From NCBI GenBank assembly GCA_000416005.1, contig KE356562.1:481253-490153 (forward strand): 8,901 bases of DNA, given 5' to 3'. Of the stretch, positions 1 to 6,657 are shown piece after piece; positions within the stretch are counted from its first letter, which is position 1; the number at the start of each line of letters is the position of its first letter. A program made the translations under genes and the position numbers. Below the pieces are notes generated by a model. That model made no database searches. It had not been told where the DNA came from and was given only the letters and a program-made list of their open reading frames with translations. This DNA is from Haloquadratum sp. J07HQX50. Lineage in GTDB: Archaea; Halobacteriota; Halobacteria; Halobacteriales; Haloferacaceae.

Positions 1-1
1 T

Positions 2-124
2 CCAGAGTGTGGACACGACAAGGCCCGGTACGAGATGAAACAGATTCGCGCTGCTGACGAGTCAGAGACGCGGTTTTTTACCTGCACAGAATGCGGTCAC
101 AAGTGGCGCGAGGACGACCACTGA
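2..124 (+). CDS. tfs: Transcription factor S (TFS), C-terminal zinc ribbon, 5'-truncated
   Basis: Archaeal TFS stimulates the RNA polymerase to cleave the 3' end of the nascent transcript when it is backtracked, as TFIIS does in eukaryotes. Only the last 40 residues lie in the window, and the gene runs off the left edge. They form the C-terminal zinc ribbon: Pro-Glu-Cys-Gly near the start, then Q-I-R-A-A-D-E-S-E-T, then C-T-E-C-G-H-K-W-R and the stop TGA. The base before the first full codon is a T, which fits a Cys codon completing a CPEC knuckle. The Asp-Glu pair in the loop is the acidic pair that reaches the polymerase active site in this family. The similarity to TFS/RPB9-type ribbons is strong; the N-terminal ribbon is not visible. 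Confidence 0.9.
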   Translation, partial: PECGHDKARYEMKQIRAADESETRFFTCTECGHKWREDDH

Positions 125-202
125 CGATGACTGCTGAAGATAGGTCAGGACTGGGTTTGCCCTTGGATTCATTTCCATGAGTTTACAATAATACATTGAA
201 CT

Positions 203-754
203 GTGGCGTCCCCAATCCCACCGCCAACGATCACGTTAGATGACCATTGGGTGTTGACGACAACCCGCTCTGCAACGCCATTTGATATCAAATTCCTCAC
301 GGTCAAAACGCGCACGCAGATCTATGAAGATACACGATGTCACGTGAAATCAGACTCGACTCAATCCGACCAGTTACGATTTATATTCGTCACTCGAGTT
401 CGATTCTCACCAGAGACCTCCGTCCGGTCTGCACTCACTCAGTTGGTTCGGAGAAAGAGCGCACAACAATTTCAGGATATTTTGCAGACCCGGGGTGTCG
501 AGCGAATATCCGAGAGAAATGCCAGGCAAATATCTATCGGAGATTATCAACTCACCTTTGACCGACTGCGAGGGAGGCTACAGGTTAATGACTCGACAGT
601 CATTCCGGTTGAGTCACTGTTTGGTGTCCGGCCGTTCGAAACGGAATATCTACTCTGTGGAAGTGGATACCCGCTTTCGTTACCAGGAAACAACTCGGCT
701 CACCAAGAGCAGTATCGTGAGGAATTTTTTGAGGCCGTGCGTTCGGCTCACTAA
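203..754 (+). CDS. Conserved-looking hypothetical protein, 183 aa
   Basis: I do not recognise a family. The frame is closed by TGA at 197-199, so the GTG at 203 is the first possible start; the next in-frame GTG is at 251. The protein looks soluble, with no signal peptide or membrane segment. It has a proline-rich N-terminus (residues 4-9), alternating beta-like stretches (residues 15-70), a basic helix-like segment around residues 72-110, and an acidic/aromatic C-terminus (YREEFFEAV, about 171-179). There are two cysteines (46 and 152), too few for a zinc site. It follows tfs by 78 bases on the same strand and meets trmI tail to tail, with the two stop codons sharing bases in CTAA (751-754). 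Codon use and protein composition resemble the neighbours, so it is probably a real gene. Its function is unknown. Confidence 0.7.
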   Translation: MASPIPPPTITLDDHWVLTTTRSATPFDIKFLTVKTRTQIYEDTRCHVKSDSTQSDQLRFIFVTRVRFSPETSVRSALTQLVRRKSAQQFQDILQTRGVERISERNARQISIGDYQLTFDRLRGRLQVNDSTVIPVESLFGVRPFETEYLLCGSGYPLSLPGNNSAHQEQYREEFFEAVRSAH

Positions 755-1488
755 GAGGGATGATAGCGTGCGAATGTTAGATATCCAGAGTGGCCAACTC
801 CGGCTGTACTGGGGCGCGATCCACGGTCGCCAAATTCCATCTCTCGTTGAATTGTCTCATAAGTTTGAATCTCTGAAAGCCCAACATCTGCTGCATTCTG
901 GGCAATATCTCGTGTCTGTTCAATAAATGGTGAGTAAGCTGCCACGAAGCCACCAGGCGATAAGATATCTGGCGCCGCAGTAATAAGACTCGACGCGTCA
1001 CCAGTATCGAGCGTGAATACGTCAAAGGGTGCTTTCTCAAACTCGGTATCCAGCTCATCAGAGAGATCTGCGGTTCGGATACTGACATTTGCGGTCACGC
1101 CTGCAGTCTCCATGTTCTCACGTGCCACCTCTGCAAACTCCGGATCTCGCTCATATGAGACAACCTCAGCACCAACTCGGCCTAAGTATGCGGCCAATAC
1201 ACCACTACCAGTTCCTGTATCAAGGACGCAGTCTGAGCGTTCAATACCTGTATGACCGATGATGAGACCAATATCGCGTGGAAGCATCGGGGCACCCGTT
1301 CGCTGGAGATGATGAAACAGGTCTGGTCCTCGAAGACGTCTTGCTTCGAATGGCTCGCCCAGATGTGTCTCGATAATCTCCCCAGGTGTGATTGACTCTG
1401 GGATTGTTAATACACCAAGGTCACTATGGAGCTCTTCGCCTGGTTGGGCAACATACTCGCGATCTTCGTGGACAAACAGATACTGCAC
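751..1488 (-). CDS. trmI: tRNA (adenine-N1)-methyltransferase TrmI (positions 57/58)
   Basis: This S-adenosylmethionine-dependent enzyme makes 1-methyladenosine in the T-loop of tRNAs (position 58, and in archaea also 57). The 245-residue product starts at GTG 1488; no in-frame ATG lies upstream, and the start is 4 bases after the nac stop. The N-terminal domain (residues 1-50) has the family pattern of a short beta domain with HSDLGVLTIP. The Rossmann methyltransferase domain follows: motif I is L-D-T-G-T-G-S-G at about 89-96, and the acidic residue binding the SAM ribose is E113 in SYERD. LDTGD at about 160-164 takes the place of the usual motif IV. The C-terminus carries RPSTAGVGHSGYLTFAR, typical of archaeal members. 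It is the second gene of the nac operon. Its last codon overlaps the stop of the converging gene. Family assignment is firm; the exact target position is inferred from archaeal relatives. Confidence 0.88.
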   Translation of the reverse strand: MQYLFVHEDREYVAQPGEELHSDLGVLTIPESITPGEIIETHLGEPFEARRLRGPDLFHHLQRTGAPMLPRDIGLIIGHTGIERSDCVLDTGTGSGVLAAYLGRVGAEVVSYERDPEFAEVARENMETAGVTANVSIRTADLSDELDTEFEKAPFDVFTLDTGDASSLITAAPDILSPGGFVAAYSPFIEQTRDIAQNAADVGLSEIQTYETIQREMEFGDRGSRPSTAGVGHSGYLTFARYHPS

Positions 1489-1492
1489 CGAG

Positions 1493-1887
1493 TTACTCCA
1501 GTTCAGCGATTGCAGCAGCTAAGTCACCGTCAGTTGTGTTCAATGCCTCTCGAGCATCTTCCTGCGTTACACTCGCTCGCTCAGCTACGAGAGCCACATC
1601 TTCTTGTGGGATACCTTCCGTAGAGGAATCTGCTTGTGAAGCTGAAGCTGACTCTGGTTCTGAGCTTGACTCGAGCTCTGTGCGATCTGTCTCAGTTGGC
1701 TCACCATAATCTGATACGTTTCTTGCCCCTGTGCGTCCATGCGTGTGACTTGTGGATCGCTAAATCGAAGCTCTGTCTCGGCTGTTTTGATGATTACTTC
1801 CTCTGCGTCTAATTCTGTCACGTCGATCCCCATCTGTTTCATCATTTGCTTCATTTTTCGGGGATTCATTCCGCCTCCTCCAAACAT
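1493..1887 (-). pseudogene. nac: Archaeal nascent polypeptide-associated complex protein (NAC), frameshifted
   Basis: Archaeal NAC is a homodimer that binds nascent chains at the ribosome exit tunnel. The reading frame from ATG 1887 begins [20 protein letters not shown] and continues through the NAC beta domain to ETYQI (residue 60). After that the frame turns into an uncharacteristic Q/K-rich tail stopping at 1585. One frame over, the expected rest is intact: GEPTETD, an acidic Ser/Glu linker, then a UBA domain ([20 protein letters not shown] to AAAIAELE) ending at TAA 1493-1495. Adding one base near 1706-1708 restores a 131-residue protein of normal length. A TTG at 1902 would add five residues, but the ATG matches the family start. 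trmI begins 4 bases downstream. The lesion may be a sequencing error or a real mutation; all parts outside it look undamaged. Confidence 0.85.
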
Positions 1888-1904
1888 GGTTAATTGAAGC
1901 AAGT

Positions 1905-1922
1905 GCTACTGGTAGCAAAAGA
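1905..1922 (-). promoter_or_regulatory. Possible nac promoter with short inverted repeat
   Basis: Read on the minus strand, a T-rich stretch (CTCTTTTGCTA, around 1913-1923) sits about 30 bases before the nac ATG, where a TATA box would lie for a leaderless transcript. It is a poor TATA match. Directly downstream, and partly overlapping, is a 12-bp inverted repeat, GCTAC-TG-GTAGC on the plus strand (1905-1916). This could be an operator or chance; repeats this short are common. Confidence 0.3.
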
Positions 1923-2118
1923 GTGGCGGAGTATCCTATGTGAGTGCTTTGGGTCGTCTGATATCGACAATCGAGGACTTCAGTAATAGCCCCGGGCGGT
2001 GGGTTCGCGCCACCTCATACAACCTACGCACCAAAGACAGCGAAGACCACTGAATATGTCTGAGGTTTGGTTTTGATAACATGACGTGACGAAGATGCAT
2101 GGCTAAGCATACCACGGT

Positions 2119-2244
2119 ATGTACAACGAAGATGAGCTTCGTTCGATACGTGAGGCAGAAGCTGAGTGGGAAGAGACAAAAGTCGGTCCAACGCGAGAGC
2201 ATGGAAGCCCCGTCCTCAACGAAGCCGCACCAGCGGCTGAGTAG
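2119..2244 (+). pseudogene. Fragment resembling the N-terminus of methylmalonyl-CoA mutase large subunit
   Basis: ATG 2119 opens a 41-codon frame beginning MYNEDELRSIREAEAEWEET and ending at TAG 2242-2244. From memory of the family, haloarchaeal methylmalonyl-CoA mutase large subunits begin with a similar acidic helix (M-[FY]-x-x-[DE]-[DE]-L-x-x-I-R-E-x-x-x-x-W-E-E). The similarity fades after about residue 27 (VGPTRE) and the rest is unlike any mutase. A full mutase subunit is over 500 residues, so at best this is a short relic. The ATG is the last three bases of a 14-bp inverted repeat, CATACC-AC-GGTATG (2108-2121). It could instead be a small intact gene of unknown role. No alignment was possible, so the family link is tentative. 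Confidence 0.4.
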
Positions 2245-2461
2245 GGTGGGGTCGTTCACCTCGGTGTGTCTCACTCCACTTGAACCGCATGGGCCATGCC
2301 ACAAGCCTAGTTGCTCTGTTTATCCTGTATGAGGATGAGGGTCGACATGACGCTAAAAACCTGTCTCATTGAGGGAGAGTCTGATGAGGTCATTGGCCTC
2401 CTCCACAGGTTGCATAATCGTCTTGAAGTCATCCTCGTTCTGATCGGTAATCGAGCACATA

Positions 2462-2480
2462 CCCGCAGTTGAGGCGCGGG
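2462..2480 (+). repeat. Hairpin resembling an IS200/IS605 right end
   Basis: A 5-bp stem (CCCGC at 2462-2466, GCGGG at 2476-2480) with a 9-base loop is followed directly by AGGAAATGCAAGG. Haloarchaeal IS200/IS605-type elements typically end in a subterminal GC hairpin followed by GGGAGGATGTCAA, and the layout here is similar. I cannot recognise a tnpA or tnpB gene beside it, so this would be a solitary or decayed end. The stem is short and may be chance. Confidence 0.28.
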
Positions 2481-2538
2481 AGGAAATGCAAGGCTTTTAG
2501 ACCAATCTGATTTTTAAACACACTCTCGAAACAGATAA

Positions 2539-2721
2539 TCGAGATTATTGAGTCTGTGTGCAGAGATACCAGAAACCGATCTTGAAACCCTGGAGACTCA
2601 GTTCTTATTTGCGCGCCCTATTTCAGCGCTCGGGTTTACAGGTGAGCCGCCTTGCGCACCGGTCAGAGGCGCTCTACTTTGGCATCGAGCGTCTCTCCAA
2701 GGGTATGTTGTCCTAATCTAA
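2539..2721 (+). pseudogene. Possible gene-tail remnants in overlapping frames upstream of menE
   Basis: Two overlapping forward frames here read like protein but have no convincing start. One is open from 2539 to TAA 2719-2721 and includes ALGFTGEPPCAP (about 2626-2661). This is distantly like the LGFPGEPPYTRG segment that follows the N-terminus in methylmalonyl-CoA mutases, so it could be more of the same relic as 2119-2244. The other, from GTG 2558 to TAA 2714-2716, reads YLRALFQRSGLQVSRLAHRS and beyond, which looks like the tail of a methyltransferase-type domain and has the more halophile-like third-position bases. At most one can be right, and both may be noise. Confidence 0.2.
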
Positions 2722-2759
2722 TGTTAACACTGAAGTTGGTATCGTTGTTATGAGCAGCA

Positions 2760-4228
2760 ATGCAGGACTGGTTGTCACAACGCTCACACACAACACCGAA
2801 TAAGAAGGGGGTAGTTGACGTCGCATCAACGACCAGCTATACCTTTGCAGAGTTAGATACACTCGTCAAGCAACGAAGCCACGCGTTACACGCTCACGGA
2901 GCGAGACATGGCTCAACTGTTGCGGTGGTAACTCAGACACACTTTGAGGCAGTATTGGCCATATATGCTGCTGTCCGAATCGGCTGCCGAGTGGCGGTGA
3001 TTGATCCTGATGCTCCCCCAGTGACAGTGAGTGCCCGGTTGAGTGCAATTGAAATTGATATTGTGTTATGCGAGCAAAATACGAAGGTGGTGATAAATCA
3101 GGCATTGGATCATACCGAGGAGCAGACGATTCCGTCACTGGTGCCCCTCACTGAGATTACAGACAGTGCTGTCACATCGAACCCACCAGCGGATCCCTTG
3201 CCGGATGAGGCAGTTCAGTTTCTGCTATTCACCTCAGGTACAACTGGCGATCCGAAGCCAGTCCCATTGTCAGGTCAGCAGATTGAAACGGCCGCGCTTG
3301 GCTCAGCATGTCGCATCGGGCTTGACCCAACTGACCGCTGGATGAGTGTGCTATCAATGCACCACATGGGTGGTATTACGCCGCTGCTACGGTTTCCAAT
3401 CTATGGAATGACACTTATTTGACCGAATCGTTTGATGCCGAACTCACACCTCGCGTCGTCGACCAGTATGACGTCACTGCAATATCACTCGTCCCAACCA
3501 TGCTTAAGCGGATTCTTCATACGACCGAGAGCTTTGGCAGTTCACTCCGATGTGTCCTCTTAGGAGGTGCACCCGCCTCGATTGCACTTCTTAAGCGGTG
3601 TCAGCACAGTGATCTGCCAGTGTACCCAACATATGGAATGACTGAAACTGCATCGCAGATTGCGACGGCCACTCCTGATGTTGCTTTCGAGGATCCAGAA
3701 ACAGTCGGTCAGCCGTTAGTCATTCATAATCTTACCATTGTTGGAAAAGATGGGAACAGGTGCCCGCATGGAGATGTCGGAGAAATTGTCGTCTCGGGGC
3801 AGGCAGTTATCAATGAGTATCACAACGTTGAAACTGGTCAATGGGGTGAGTACGGGTTTCATACTGGTGATCTTGGCCGACTTGAGGAAGATGGTCGGCT
3901 GGTGGTCGTCGGTCGGAGAGAGGATAGAATCCTCACAGGTGGAGAGACTGTCTCAGCAGAGGAGGTGTCGGACACTCTCGAATTGAGTGATCAAGTCACA
4001 CAAGCGGCTGTCGTTGGTGTCGGGGACCAAACCTGGGGTGAGCGAATCTGTGCGGTGGTCGTCCCGCCAACGGACTTGAACCCATCGTCATGTGAGCTGA
4101 TGGAGTTCGTTGAGAACCACCTCAGCGGCTATAAAGTCCCAAAAGAGATCAAGATACGATCCTCGCTTCCTCGGACAGATTCAGGAACTGTTGATAGAGA
4201 AGCTCTCAAGAAGCTCTTTTCATCATAA
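2760..4228 (+). pseudogene. menE: o-Succinylbenzoate-CoA ligase MenE, frameshifted
   Basis: MenE activates o-succinylbenzoate with ATP and CoA in menaquinone synthesis. ATG 2760 starts MQDWLSQRSH, and this frame runs to TGA 3420-3422 (220 residues). It contains the ATP-binding loop FTSGTTGDPKPVPL (about 157-170) and the SMHHMGG motif. From 3422 the protein continues one frame back, TESFDAELTPRVVDQYDVT, to TAA 4226-4228. That part carries YGMTETASQIA (about 302-312), the GFHTGDLGRLEEDGR hinge region (about 366-380) and GRREDRILTGGE. Adding one base at about 3420 gives 489 residues, a normal MenE length. In the last motif, PRTDSGTVDR, threonine stands where most family members have the catalytic lysine (about residue 477). 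No clear TATA box lies at the expected distance from 2760, and other men genes are absent here. Family assignment rests on the acyl-adenylate motifs; the MenE choice comes from overall haloarchaeal style and length. Confidence 0.82.
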
Positions 4229-4265
4229 TATCGAATAGGTGCGAAGTCATGAGATATGCCGCGAT

Positions 4266-5096
4266 TCACACTTGATGATATGGCCCTAAGCGAGTGCCAT
4301 CGAGCAGATACGCCTCAGTTGCGGTGGTATCGAGACAGCTGGGGAGGTATGGAGCAAGAAACGTGTCAGGATTGTGATTTACTGCAGTCCCTCCAGAGCG
4401 AGTATTAAATGCAGGAAAAATGATTAACTCAGGCAACTGGTCAGGGTGTGTATAATCGAGTTCCGCAAAATGTGCTGTTAGCCCGGAGAGCGTCAATTCT
4501 CCACGCACCCAAGCCTTCTTTTTTCTTCCCCCACCAACCGTGTCCGAAAGGCGCACATTTGGGTGTTCATGTCCCATGCATATGCGGTCAGCTTCAAGCA
4601 GTGACCTGTCTGGCCACGTATGTCCATGAATAAATCCGACGTTGCCAAGGGTTGTACCATGGGGTGAAGTAGTGCGAAGACTGTGTTCAGCATCGAGACT
4701 GTCTGTATCAATATCGACTAATAATTCACTATCGTGATTCCCGCGGACGAGCGTTACGGGGACTTGTCCGAGAACCATTTTGAGTAGTGTGCGCACCTCT
4801 GTGGTCTCTACGCTACCTGGGTTCCCGATAGAGTGCCCGACATCGCCCAGAAAGATCAGTCGATCTGGGTCAGTATCTTTGAGCAATTGCCGGAGCCGAG
4901 TTCGGCGATGAGAGGCATTACTATCCAATTCGACTCCTCGTTCATACCGAAGACCACGCTCAATACCAGCATGATAATCGGCGATTACGAGTGCTGTCTC
5001 TCCACTAATTTGTGTAATTGCTGCTGATTCATTTGGGATTGGGTCGACCAGCGGAACCGATCTCCGGTTCCGGTTACCCTCCTGAGAGTCCGGCAT
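4266..5096 (-). CDS. rpe: RPA-associated calcineurin-like metallophosphoesterase (Rpe)
   Basis: A metal-dependent phosphoesterase of the calcineurin-like fold, 276 residues from ATG 5096. The motifs are in order: D-Y-H at 40-42, G-D-V-G-H at 84-88, G-N-H-D at 119-122, H-G-H at 157-159 and G-H-E-H at 175-178. Together these are the full two-metal ligand set, so it should be catalytically active. The natural substrate is not known. ATG 5096 was chosen because it starts 4 bases after the rpap stop; an ATG at 5135 would add 13 residues and overlap rpap by 35 bases. It is the last gene of the rpa-rpap-rpe operon, the order described in Haloferax volcanii, which suggests a role with the RPA complex in DNA metabolism. 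The N-terminal 25 residues are Arg/Asn-rich and poorly conserved in appearance. The stop is 37 bases from the converging menE stop. Confidence 0.87.
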   Translation of the reverse strand: MPDSQEGNRNRRSVPLVDPIPNESAAITQISGETALVIADYHAGIERGLRYERGVELDSNASHRRTRLRQLLKDTDPDRLIFLGDVGHSIGNPGSVETTEVRTLLKMVLGQVPVTLVRGNHDSELLVDIDTDSLDAEHSLRTTSPHGTTLGNVGFIHGHTWPDRSLLEADRICMGHEHPNVRLSDTVGGGRKKKAWVRGELTLSGLTAHFAELDYTHPDQLPELIIFPAFNTRSGGTAVNHNPDTFLAPYLPSCLDTTATEAYLLDGTRLGPYHQV

Positions 5097-5100
5097 GTAA

Positions 5101-6657
5101 TTAAATTGACTTGAGCGTTCCTTCAGTCGGCTCATAGCATTTTCCGCTCATGAGTGCCTCTTGTATGGCTGATTCGACAACTTCTGGAGGGACCTCATGA
5201 TCTGAAACGACAGCATCAATCACTGCGTCACGATCGGATCCATCGCCTTCGTCAAGTTCAGTCATTGCTTCGACTGCTGCTGCCTGCAAGTCGACATCGA
5301 TTTCAGGCTCAGCCGTCTCCTCGTTATCGTTCGAGGGGTCAAGAGGCGCTGTCGATTCCGGATCTGTGTTGAGTTCCGGCTCTGATTCTGGTTCTGGTTC
5401 CGGTTCTGCCTGTGCCTGTGGCTCCACGTCGGGTGATGGAGTTTCGATATCTGCTTCTCCAGGCTCATCTATTTCAGTTCCGCTCGAAAATTCCGTATTG
5501 TACTCGGCCTCAATCTCAGCACGTTCATCTTCACCAAGCTCATACATCTCTGTTTCATCCACCTCGCCTAAGTCAGCTGAGGATTCCTCCTCACCGAGGG
5601 ATTCTCCCGAATCAACCGGGGAATCAGTATCAAGATCAGGGATTTCATCTGAAACGTCGAATTCAGCCGAAGACAAGTCAGTATCAACACCAAGCGCGGA
5701 CTCTGCTTCGAGAATATCGTCGTCGACGCTGCTCACGTCAGTCGGTTCGTTTGGCTGCTCCGGCGTCGCAGTAAACGATGAATTCGGCTCTGATTCTGAT
5801 TCTGGTTCTGGTTCCGGTTCCGGTTCCGGTTCCGGTTCCGGTTCCGGTTCCAGCTCCGATTCTGGTGATACGTGCTCAGCTGTTTGAGTGCTGGATTTCT
5901 GTGTGTCTGAATCAGTATCCTCACTCACATTCAACTTGAATCTATCTGGCAGTGACCCAAGAGTTGCCTGCCCTGTCTCTCCCGGTGAGATATCTGGCTC
6001 CTCAACTGTATCACGCGTGCCACCAGTTATCTCGAGAACTTGAATGGTTGTCCTTCGCAACGCTTCAAGATATGCTTCAGTCGTCCCGTAGTGATCAAGT
6101 GCGAGTGTAATTCCATTTGCCAGACCAGAATCAACGCCTGCTGCCTCCAATGCTGATTGGAGCGCTTCACCATGTGCGTTATGTGATCGTGCTGCGTCCA
6201 TTATCGCTATGCGACGAAGTGTCGCTTCGGCAGTTGCTACTGCCCACTTGTCACGGGTCTGATTGTCGACAGGAGTGATTGATTCCGGTCGGACAGAGGT
6301 GAAAATGCGATCCGAGTCATCTGGCTGATACGTCCTGCCCTTTCCCGTCAGGGCAACAAACAGCGGCGGGGTGGCATGTTCAAGGAATGTTGCCGCCTCA
6401 GGCTGATACTGGCCTGCGTAGGTAACGTAAACACCTGTGGGATCAGCGATACGACCTCGGTTCACATCTGGGGTGACTGACTCAACTTCTGTCAGTGCAC
6501 CCACGGCAAAGAGTCGATTTACCTGTGCGCCAGTTGGAGTGATAACATAATTAGGAGAGCGTTCATCATCACCGGAAGAGTACGATAATGTTGCAGCGTC
6601 GAATTCTGCAGCAAACAGTCGGTAGGCAACTTCACGTGTCGTATCTACACTACTCAT
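5101..6657 (-). CDS. rpap1: RPA-associated protein (RPAP, COG3390 type) with acidic repeat linker
   Basis: RPAP proteins are encoded next to haloarchaeal RPA and co-purify with it as part of the single-stranded DNA-binding complex. The 518-residue product starts at ATG 6657, overlapping the rpa stop as ATGA. Residues 1-235 form the conserved part, including an OB-like segment at about 55-130 (GALTEVESV, GRIADPTGVYVTYAGQYQPEAATF, FVALTGKGRTY). Residues 240-453 are a very acidic, Ser/Glu/Asp/Pro-rich linker, likely disordered, with an alternating Glu-Pro run at about 269-286 and a second, shorter one at 418-426. Residues 455-518 look like a small winged-helix domain (DAVIDAVVSDHEVPPEVVES, then GKCYEPTEGTLKSI), a shape seen at the C-termini of MCM and RPA32. 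rpe follows after 4 bases. The symbol follows the H. volcanii rpa1 operon by gene order. Confidence 0.85.
   Translation of the reverse strand: MSSVDTTREVAYRLFAAEFDAATLSYSSGDDERSPNYVITPTGAQVNRLFAVGALTEVESVTPDVNRGRIADPTGVYVTYAGQYQPEAATFLEHATPPLFVALTGKGRTYQPDDSDRIFTSVRPESITPVDNQTRDKWAVATAEATLRRIAIMDAARSHNAHGEALQSALEAAGVDSGLANGITLALDHYGTTEAYLEALRRTTIQVLEITGGTRDTVEEPDISPGETGQATLGSLPDRFKLNVSEDTDSDTQKSSTQTAEHVSPESELEPEPEPEPEPEPEPEPESESEPNSSFTATPEQPNEPTDVSSVDDDILEAESALGVDTDLSSAEFDVSDEIPDLDTDSPVDSGESLGEEESSADLGEVDETEMYELGEDERAEIEAEYNTEFSSGTEIDEPGEADIETPSPDVEPQAQAEPEPEPESEPELNTDPESTAPLDPSNDNEETAEPEIDVDLQAAAVEAMTELDEGDGSDRDAVIDAVVSDHEVPPEVVESAIQEALMSGKCYEPTEGTLKSI
5810..5851 (+). repeat. Perfect hexanucleotide tandem repeat, (GGTTCC)7
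   Basis: Seven perfect GGTTCC units cover 42 bases, flanked by variant units such as GGTTCT and GATTCT on the left (about 5789-5809). On the coding (minus) strand it reads GGAACC and encodes alternating Glu-Pro in the RPAP linker. Because the unit is six bases, slippage changes length by whole Glu-Pro pairs and never breaks the frame. A second, degenerate cluster of the same unit lies at about 5377-5406. Confidence 0.95.

Larger units (their letters stand above)
1888..2759. other. 872-bp gene-poor region with possible decayed gene remnants
   Basis: No full-length gene can be supported here. The longest open frame (1936-2304, minus) has an implausible composition, rich in Cys, His, Arg and Ser with a hydrophobic run, and is not recognised. 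From left to right the stretch holds a possible nac promoter, a mutase-like N-terminal fragment (2119-2244), a hairpin like an IS200/IS605 right end (2462-2480), and short open frames between 2539 and 2721 that may be gene tails. A GC-rich segment near 2000-2025 looks slightly like a tRNA T-arm but has no accompanying cloverleaf. Long spacers with remnants are known from Haloquadratum, which fits the rest of the window. Confidence 0.6.

Noticed and set aside
1392..1709. 105-codon forward open frame opposite nac and trmI
   Set aside because: It is antisense to the well-supported NAC C-terminus and TrmI N-terminus. Its openness only reflects codon bias.
1998..2030. Possible tRNA T-arm (GGTGG-GTTCGCG-CCACC)
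   Set aside because: The loop does not match TTC-purine-A, and no acceptor, D or anticodon stem can be drawn on either strand around it.
1936..2304. 122-codon minus-strand open frame in the spacer
   Set aside because: Cys-, His- and Arg-rich with a hydrophobic run, not acidic like haloarchaeal proteins, and no family recognised. It also overlaps the better mutase-like fragment.
2329..2472. Short overlapping open frames on both strands (47 codons forward; about 35 codons on the minus strand near 2349-2456)
   Set aside because: Both read plausibly but neither matches a family I know or has a clear promoter, and they cannot both be genes.
2535..2548. 14-bp inverted repeat ATAATC-GA-GATTAT
   Set aside because: About two perfect 6+2+6 repeats are expected by chance in this length, and it has no promoter or gene at a telling distance.
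5366..5887. 173-codon forward open frame rich in Gly-Ser, opposite rpap
   Set aside because: It is the reverse reading of the Glu-Pro and Ser/Glu repeats of RPAP; its composition simply mirrors the repeat, and it has no plausible start signal.
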